From positions 806,001-870,000 of the forward strand of contig QRFJ01000303.1 in assembly GCA_006176705.1 (NCBI GenBank): a stretch of DNA of 64,000 nt, in the 5' to 3' direction. This document shows positions 58,903 to 64,000 of the stretch, in pieces. Position 1 is the first letter of the stretch. Each line of letters begins with the position of its first letter. The position numbers and the translations under genes were made by a program. The notes under the pieces are model-generated. The model was not told where the DNA came from and ran no database searches. It was given only the letters and a program-made list of their open reading frames with translations. This DNA is from Cocos nucifera (Eukaryota; Streptophyta; Magnoliopsida; Arecales; Arecaceae).

Positions 58903-60300
58903 TCATCTTCGCAGGAATCGGCCAAGTCTACCTCGCCTGACGAGCTCCTTGATCTTGTCCTGGAGTTGGATGCACTCCTCGGTGTCGTGATCGTGGTCAC
59001 GATGGTAGAGGCAGAACTTATTGGGATTGCGCTTGCCGGGATGGGAACGCATTTTCTCCGGTCTCGGGAGTCGTTGCCCGATCTCCATCAGCACTTGGGT
59101 TTTCGGGGCGTTAAGGGGGGCGTAGTTGTGGAATCGTCGTCAAAGAGAACTTCGGCGCTGGGGAGAACCTCGACGTGCCCTTCCGTCGGGGCTTCCCTGC
59201 CTCCGAGCCCGAGGGGGAGTTCGGGCTTGCCTGCGATCAGAAGGGGTCCGGCAACGTGGCCGAGCTTCATTCCGCTTTCCTTCTTCGGTGGGTCTGCCTG
59301 GCCTGTCGATTCGCTGCTTGCCATTGGCTTCATCGTCCTTGGCCTCGATGGCCTCCTCTGCCTGGGCATAACTTTCAGCCCGAGCTAGCATGTCAGCAAA
59401 ATCCCTGAAATACTTCTTTTCCAGGGAGAACAGCAAGTCATTCTTCTGAAGGCCGCCCTTGAGGGCGGCCATGGCAACTGACTGATCCAGGTTCCGGACC
59501 TTTAATGTGGCAGTATTAAATCGGATGACATAAGCTCGGATGGGTTCCCCCTCCTTCTGTCTAATGGCCATTAAGGAATCCGAACCTCGGCACGGACGTC
59601 GGCTACTGATGAAGTGGGCTGCGAACTGTTGGCTCATCTGATCAAATGATAAGATGGTACTCGACTTAAGCGTCGAGTACCAATTCTTGGCAGCTCCCTT
59701 CATGATAGAGGGGAAAGCCCGGTATGGCGTCTGGCATGCCGTGGAGCAACATCGTTATCCGAAAGGCTTCCAGATGGTCGATCGGATCGATGGTCCCATC
59801 ATAACCCTCGAGCTGCGGGAGCTCGAAGTTCGGCAGGACCGATTTCTGCATAATTTTTTGAGAAAAGGGAGGGTTAGTACAAATGTCATTACCACGTGAG
59901 GAGGGAGTGTGACGAAGTTCCTCAATTCGTCGACTCATTTCTAGGAGCCTTTGATCCAAGAGATCTTCACGGTCTTTGATCTTCAAGGTTTTCTGATAGA
60001 GCGGGTGCGAAGCTTCCCCCTGGGTCGAGCCATGGTCCGAGCAGGAGCTCTCCCTCCTTTGCCTTCTCCTTCCGGAGATCGGGGGTCGGGTAGCCTAAGT
60101 TGGCCTTTCCTGAATCGGACCACATGGCTCTGGAGAGTCCTGCGTCGGTTCAGCTGGCACCGGGGCCTATCGGTGCATGGCCTGCACCGCCTCTATGAGG
60201 TCACGAACCTGCTGGACGAGCAGGTTGAACTGCTCCACATCCACCGCAACCACGGATGGAACCTGGGCCGTCGGGGCTAGAGCGGGAGCGGACGGATCTA
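58903..60300 (-). pseudogene. Tat element gag remnant
   Basis: N-terminal part near 60190-60290 (VDVEQFNLLVQQVRDLIEAV), then YDGTIDPIDHLEAF near 59800, a one-base frameshift near 59720, WYSTLKSSTILSFDQMSQQF through FRDFADMLARAESYAQAEEA, and a Cys/His motif CLYHRDHDHDTEEC near 58990 that resembles the nucleic-acid-binding end of gag. Confidence 0.87.
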
Positions 60301-60470
60301 AACGGGATCGAACTGTGAAGGCCGTCGATCGCCGGGTCGAAGCTCTCCTGGGGGGTATTTTCTCTTCGAGAAAGAACTCTTGAGAGGAAGAAGAGAGATC
60401 TCCGGAGAGGGAAGAGAGAAATCGTCATCGGGCACTCCTTTAAGAACAAGGGGACCTCGGAGGTTCGTGG

Positions 60471-60488
60471 CCCTCCTTCTAGCACCAA
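60471..60488 (-). other. Tat element primer-binding-site candidate
   Basis: Minus strand TTGGTGCTAGAAGGAGGG two bases inside the 5' LTR. Position and TGG start fit a tRNA-complementary primer site; the tRNA was not identified. Confidence 0.5.
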
Positions 60489-60490
60489 TC

Positions 60491-61756
60491 TGTTGACGCA
60501 GAAACTGGTCGTCGTCGGAATCAGCTGGAGTGGAGGCCGACGAGGTCGCCGTCGGAGACCTACAAAATAAAGTCCCATCCGGAGCTGGTGGGGGGTAGCT
60601 CCGGTAGGACCCTCTGACAATCAAATCAGCTCTGACCAATAGGAATGGAGTGCTCGGGAATAAGTTTCGTGGAGCTTAGAGAAGGAGAGGAGAGCTTAGA
60701 GCTTAAAGATTAGAGATTCCATATCTGGAGGGTCCTTTTTATATAGGCGGAGTTTGATTGATGGTGATGGCCATATCGTCCGATCGCAGGCTGCTCGGAG
60801 CCGCATGGAGTTCGGTACGGAGAGGAAGGCGTCGTCAGGCGGATAGTGACAGCCATACTAATGGGTCGTGGGCCGCACGGGACTGGCTACGTAGAGTGAT
60901 GTCGCCAGTGGCCATGTCGTCCGATCGCATCGCCTGTGGTAGACTGATGACGACAGTTCGTCCGGATTTAACAGCCGTGGCCCTGAGAAAGCAGGCATTG
61001 ATCGATGAACTTCGGTACGTATCAATTCCAGGGGAGCTCGGACTCCTGGAGGAGTTCGGCCGAGGAAAAGCTCGGAAGGAGTTCGGCCGGAGGAGTGCGG
61101 AGAGAGTTCGGCTCTCGTTGGCGTTTGCCTGGAGAAGTGTGGCTAAGGCTCGGTAGCTGGGGAGTTCGGAAGGAGCTCGGCTGCTGAGGAGGCTTGGAGG
61201 GAGTTCGGCTCCCGCAAGCGTCTGGCTGAAAGAGCGCGGAGGGAGTTCGGATCTCGCGGAAGTCCAACTGAAGCTCGGCCGCTGAGGAGTCCGGTCGGCC
61301 GAAGGGGATGTCTGGCAGGAGTCCGGCTTCTAAAGAAGTTCGGCCGAAGGAGAAGCTTGGAGGGAGTTCAGCTCCCATAGGCGTCTGACTGGAAGAGCGC
61401 GGAGGGAGTTCGGCTCTCGCGGGAGTCCGACTGAAGCTCTGCTGTTGAAAAGTTCGGCCGGATGAAGGAGTTTGACTCCTGTGGGAGTCCGACTAGAGCT
61501 CGGCTGCTGAGGAGCTCGACCGGGGCGCAATCGCTAAGGAGTTCGACCGAAGGGGGAGCTCGGAAGGAGTTTGACACCTGTGGGAGTCCGACTGGAGCTC
61601 GGCGGCTAAGGAGTATGGCCGGCTGAAGGAGTTCGGCTAAGGCCCAGCCGCCGAGAGTCCGAAGGAGCTCGGCCGCTGAGGCTCTTCCGTGGCTACCGGT
61701 TACGTTAGGCTGAGCATCGAACTGGACTTCGGCAGGAGCGGGGTTTATCCCTAACA
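60491..61756 (-). repeat. Tat element 5' LTR
   Basis: 1266 bp, colinear with the other LTR, with scattered, mostly transition, differences and the same internal GAGTTCGGCTC repeats. Confidence 0.92.
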
Positions 61757-61761
61757 CTCAT
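61757..61761. repeat. Right target-site duplication CTCAT (Tat element)
   Basis: Matches 52722-52726. Confidence 0.92.
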
Positions 61762-62009
61762 AATTTTGGTAAAGAAAATATCTATATGTTTACACATAAA
61801 GATAAGAAAATTAGGTTAAATCTTGCCAAACCTAGTGAGTTCCGATTTTTTAGAAAAGATGAATTCATCTTAACCTCCCAAACACAAAAACTGTTACATT
61901 TTAACTCATAAGAAATTTGAAGGAGAGAGTTTAGAAACTAGGATTATGTTAGTAGTCATTCCTAAAGGAGAAATTTGATTGACCTCAAATATTGAAGATA
62001 ATCCACCTT

Positions 62010-62870
62010 CCGAGGTTGAACTGCTATTAGAAGACTTTAAGGATGTGTTCCCAGAAGAAATACCAGATGGCCTTCCTTCCTTGAGAGACATTCAACATGT
62101 TATTGATTTAGTTCCAGAATCCTAAATATCTAATCTTCCACACTATGGGTTGAATCCTAAGGAACGTGAGGAAATGAGAAGATAAGTAGATGATTTATTA
62201 TAAAAAGATCATATTCATCCTAGTCTTAGTTCATGTGTCGTACCAGCTTTTTTGACATCAAAGAAAGATGGTACATAGAGGATGTGTGTAGATAACAGGA
62301 CCATTAATAGGATTACTGTTAAGTATAGGTTTTCTATTCCTAGGCTTGAAGACATGCTTGACCAGTTGGCTGGTTCTGTAATTTATTCTAAATTTGATTT
62401 ACGTAGTGGATATCATCAAATTAGAATCTGACTTGGAGATGAATGAAAAACTGCTTTTAAAACCCAGGATGGACTTTATGAATGGTTAGTTATGCCATTT
62501 GGATTATCCAATGCTCCTAGTACATTTATGAGATTTATGACTGAATTGTTGAGACCCTTCATTTGTAGATTCTTAGTTATCTATTTTGATAATATTTTAG
62601 TCTATAGTAGGTTTAGAGAAGAACACCTAGATCATCTTAGAGAAGTCTTTATTACTCTTAGATCCACCAGATTATATATTAATCTTAAAAAGTGTTCATT
62701 TCTTCATAGTCAAGTAATATTTTTAGGGTATGTAGTATCTTCTCATGATATTATGGCTGACCCTGGGAAAGTGAAAGCAATTAGAGAATGGCCTGAATCA
62801 TAATCTCTTTCTGAGGTTCGTAGTTTTCATGGTCTAGGTTCTTTTTATAGATAATTTATTAGAGAGTTTA
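62010..62870 (+). pseudogene. Outer gypsy element reverse transcriptase
   Basis: EDFKDVFPEEIPDGLPSLRD, TSKKDGT then TAG, RMCVDNRTINRITVKYRFSI, SKFDLRSGYHQIRI then TGA, MPFGLSNAPSTFMRFMTELL. The catalytic motif reads YFDN (62582-62593), its second Asp changed to Asn. Then VIFLGYVVSSHDIMADPGKV. Confidence 0.9.
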
Positions 62871-62878
62871 GTACCATC

Positions 62879-63400
62879 ATGGCTCCTATCACAAATTGCA
62901 TGAAAAAAGGTAAATTTCATTGGACAGCTAATGCCGCCAGAGCTTTTAGTGAAATAAAGTTTAGGATAACCGAAACACCTGTGTTGATATATCCTAACTT
63001 TTTCAAGATTTTTGAAGTAGCCTGTGATGCATTAGGTGTAGGAATTGGAGTTCTTAACTAGAAGGGTCATCCTATAGCGTATTTTAGTGAAAAGTTTAAT
63101 GAAGCTAAGCAAAAGTACTCTACATATGATAAAGAATTTTATGCTATAGTTTAAGTCCTTAGGTAATGGCGATATTATCTTTTATCTAAAGAGTTTATTC
63201 TATATTCTGATCACTTGTTTCTTAGGTATATTCAGTCGCAGAAGAAACTTAGTGCTAGACATGTTAAATGGGTAGAATTACTTTAGGATTATACCTTTGT
63301 CCTCAAACACCAAGCTGGTGTTGAGAATGGGGTTGCTGATGCAGTAAGTAGAGTAATTACTATCCTACAATCCATGAATATCGAGGTAATTGGTTTTGAA
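62879..63400 (+). pseudogene. Outer gypsy element RNase H
   Basis: FFKIFEVACDALGVGIGVLN then TAG, AYFSEKFNEAKQKYSTYDKE, FILYSDHLFLRYIQSQKKLS and NGVADAVSR. Several TAG and TAA stops. Confidence 0.87.
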
Positions 63401-63559
63401 TGAGTAAAAGATGATTACCGACATTGTTCTAATTTTTTTTATATTTATCAAGAGGTTAGTTAAGGAAACCGTCAAGAATATGTTGATTTTGTAATTAGAA
63501 ACGGTTATTTATTTAAAGGTTGTCATCTTTGTATATCTCGGACATCTCTATGGGATTTT

Positions 63560-63993
63560 CTTATTTGGAAACTTCATGCAGGATGATTGGCAGGTCATTT
63601 TGGACGTAATAAAATTATAGCTATGGTTGAAGATAGATTCTACTGGTCATCTCTTAAAAAAGACATAGCTAGAATCTTATCTTAATATCGTACATGTCAG
63701 TTAGCTAAGGCTAGAAAGCAAAACACTGGATTATATACTCCTTGACTGATTCTTCATTCCCCATGGAAAGATCTTAGTATGGATTTTATTTTTGGATTAT
63801 CTAGAACTGCTAGGGGACATGATTCAATTTTAGTTGTTGATAGATTTTCTAAAATGACATACTTTATTCCTTGTCAAAAGACTTCTGATGCTTCTTTTGT
63901 TGTTAAGTTATTCTTTAAGAAAGTTGTTAGACTTCACGAATTATCCACTTCAATAGTATCTGACCATGATGTCAAATTTGTAAGTTATTTTTA
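63560..63993 (+). pseudogene. Outer gypsy element integrase, partial
   Basis: Zinc-binding part (AGHFGRNKIIAMVEDRFYWS, then YRTCQLAKARKQNTGLYTP) and the start of the catalytic core (MDFIFGLSRTARGHDSILVV, DRFSKMTYFIPC, IVSDHDVKFVSYF). Cut by a TAG at 63992-63994 and by the window end. Confidence 0.87.
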
Positions 63994-64000
63994 GAAAATC

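Larger units (their letters stand above)
52727..61756 (-). mobile_element. Ty3/gypsy Tat-lineage element, complete structure, dead
   Basis: LTR retrotransposon of 9030 bp on the minus strand with CTCAT target duplications (52722-52726 and 61757-61761). LTRs: 52727-53994 (3') and 60491-61756 (5'), both TGTTGACGCAGAAACTGGTC ... TTTATCC(C/T)(C/T)AACA. The polypurine tract is at 53995-54009 and a primer-binding-site candidate at 60471-60488. Minus-strand order: gag, protease, RT, RNase H, a second archaeal-type RNase H, integrase. Two RNase H regions are the mark of the Tat lineage. A long non-coding 3' stretch (54010-55000) with tandem repeats is also usual for Tat elements. Several stops and a gag frameshift make it inactive. 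It is inserted in the coding region of another gypsy element. Confidence 0.93.
61757..64000 (+). mobile_element. Outer gypsy element, right part, runs off the window
   Basis: Resumes the frame interrupted at 52726 and continues through the protease-RT linker, RT, RNase H and integrase to the window end, so the 3' part and 3' LTR lie outside. The frame is largely continuous but carries about twenty stops, nearly all TAG or TGA at sites where Trp, Gln or Arg is expected. Same orientation as the mutase-like pseudogene, opposite to the other two gypsy elements. Confidence 0.9.

Noticed and set aside
60201..61757. Several 60-140 codon open frames in the Tat 5' LTR and leader
   Set aside because: They overlap LTR repeats in various frames and show no gag similarity, except the short segment listed under gag.

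Overview
This window is nuclear DNA of a flowering plant. Four things point that way: a spliced SEC23 gene with plant-type GT-AG introns, plant LTR retrotransposons, a plant-type Helitron and a MULE. A very GC-rich first exon followed by AT-rich exons and introns suggests a commelinid monocot, possibly a palm. That species guess is inference only. There are two protein-gene loci, one intact and one decayed; almost everything else is transposable-element debris in several nesting levels.

Layout. 1-4780: decayed MULE transposase on the plus strand (685-2770), then AT-rich DNA. 4782-5013: duplicated segment carrying a 98-bp AT microsatellite. 5329-6050: 3' end of a Ty1/copia element (minus) with a probable LTR, abutted by the poly(A) end of a 5'-truncated LINE (6066-8040, minus). 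8222-10621: candidate solo LTR. 11182-29327: intact 12-exon COPII coat gene SEC23 on the minus strand (790 codons plus stop), with a 6.6-kb intron 2 holding repeats. 32223-49376: phosphoglycerate-mutase-like (histidine phosphatase) gene on the plus strand, a pseudogene: exon 3 has lost both splice sites, exon 5 has a nonsense codon, and no terminal exon is visible.

The large gap between exons 3 and 4 of that pseudogene holds a complete but dead Ty3/gypsy chromovirus (38205-47417, minus, TSD TTAAT). Its left LTR was later hit twice: by a 1.5-kb Helitron (38531-40056), whose exact empty site survives in the right LTR, and by a 195-bp GC-rich foldback element. Removing both brings the left LTR to 1060 bp against 1059 bp on the right. 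From about 52 kb to the window end lies another Ty3/gypsy element on the plus strand, split by a complete 9.0-kb Tat-lineage element (52727-61756, minus, TSD CTCAT).

All three gypsy elements carry many stop codons of the kind made by C-to-T change on either strand (TGG to TAG, CAG to TAG, CGA to TGA), as expected of silenced methylated repeats. I found no tRNA, rRNA, CRISPR array or novel gene system. The most informative signals are the recoverable insertion history, the step-by-step death of the mutase-like gene, and a Cx3C zinc-finger spacing in the SEC23 protein.
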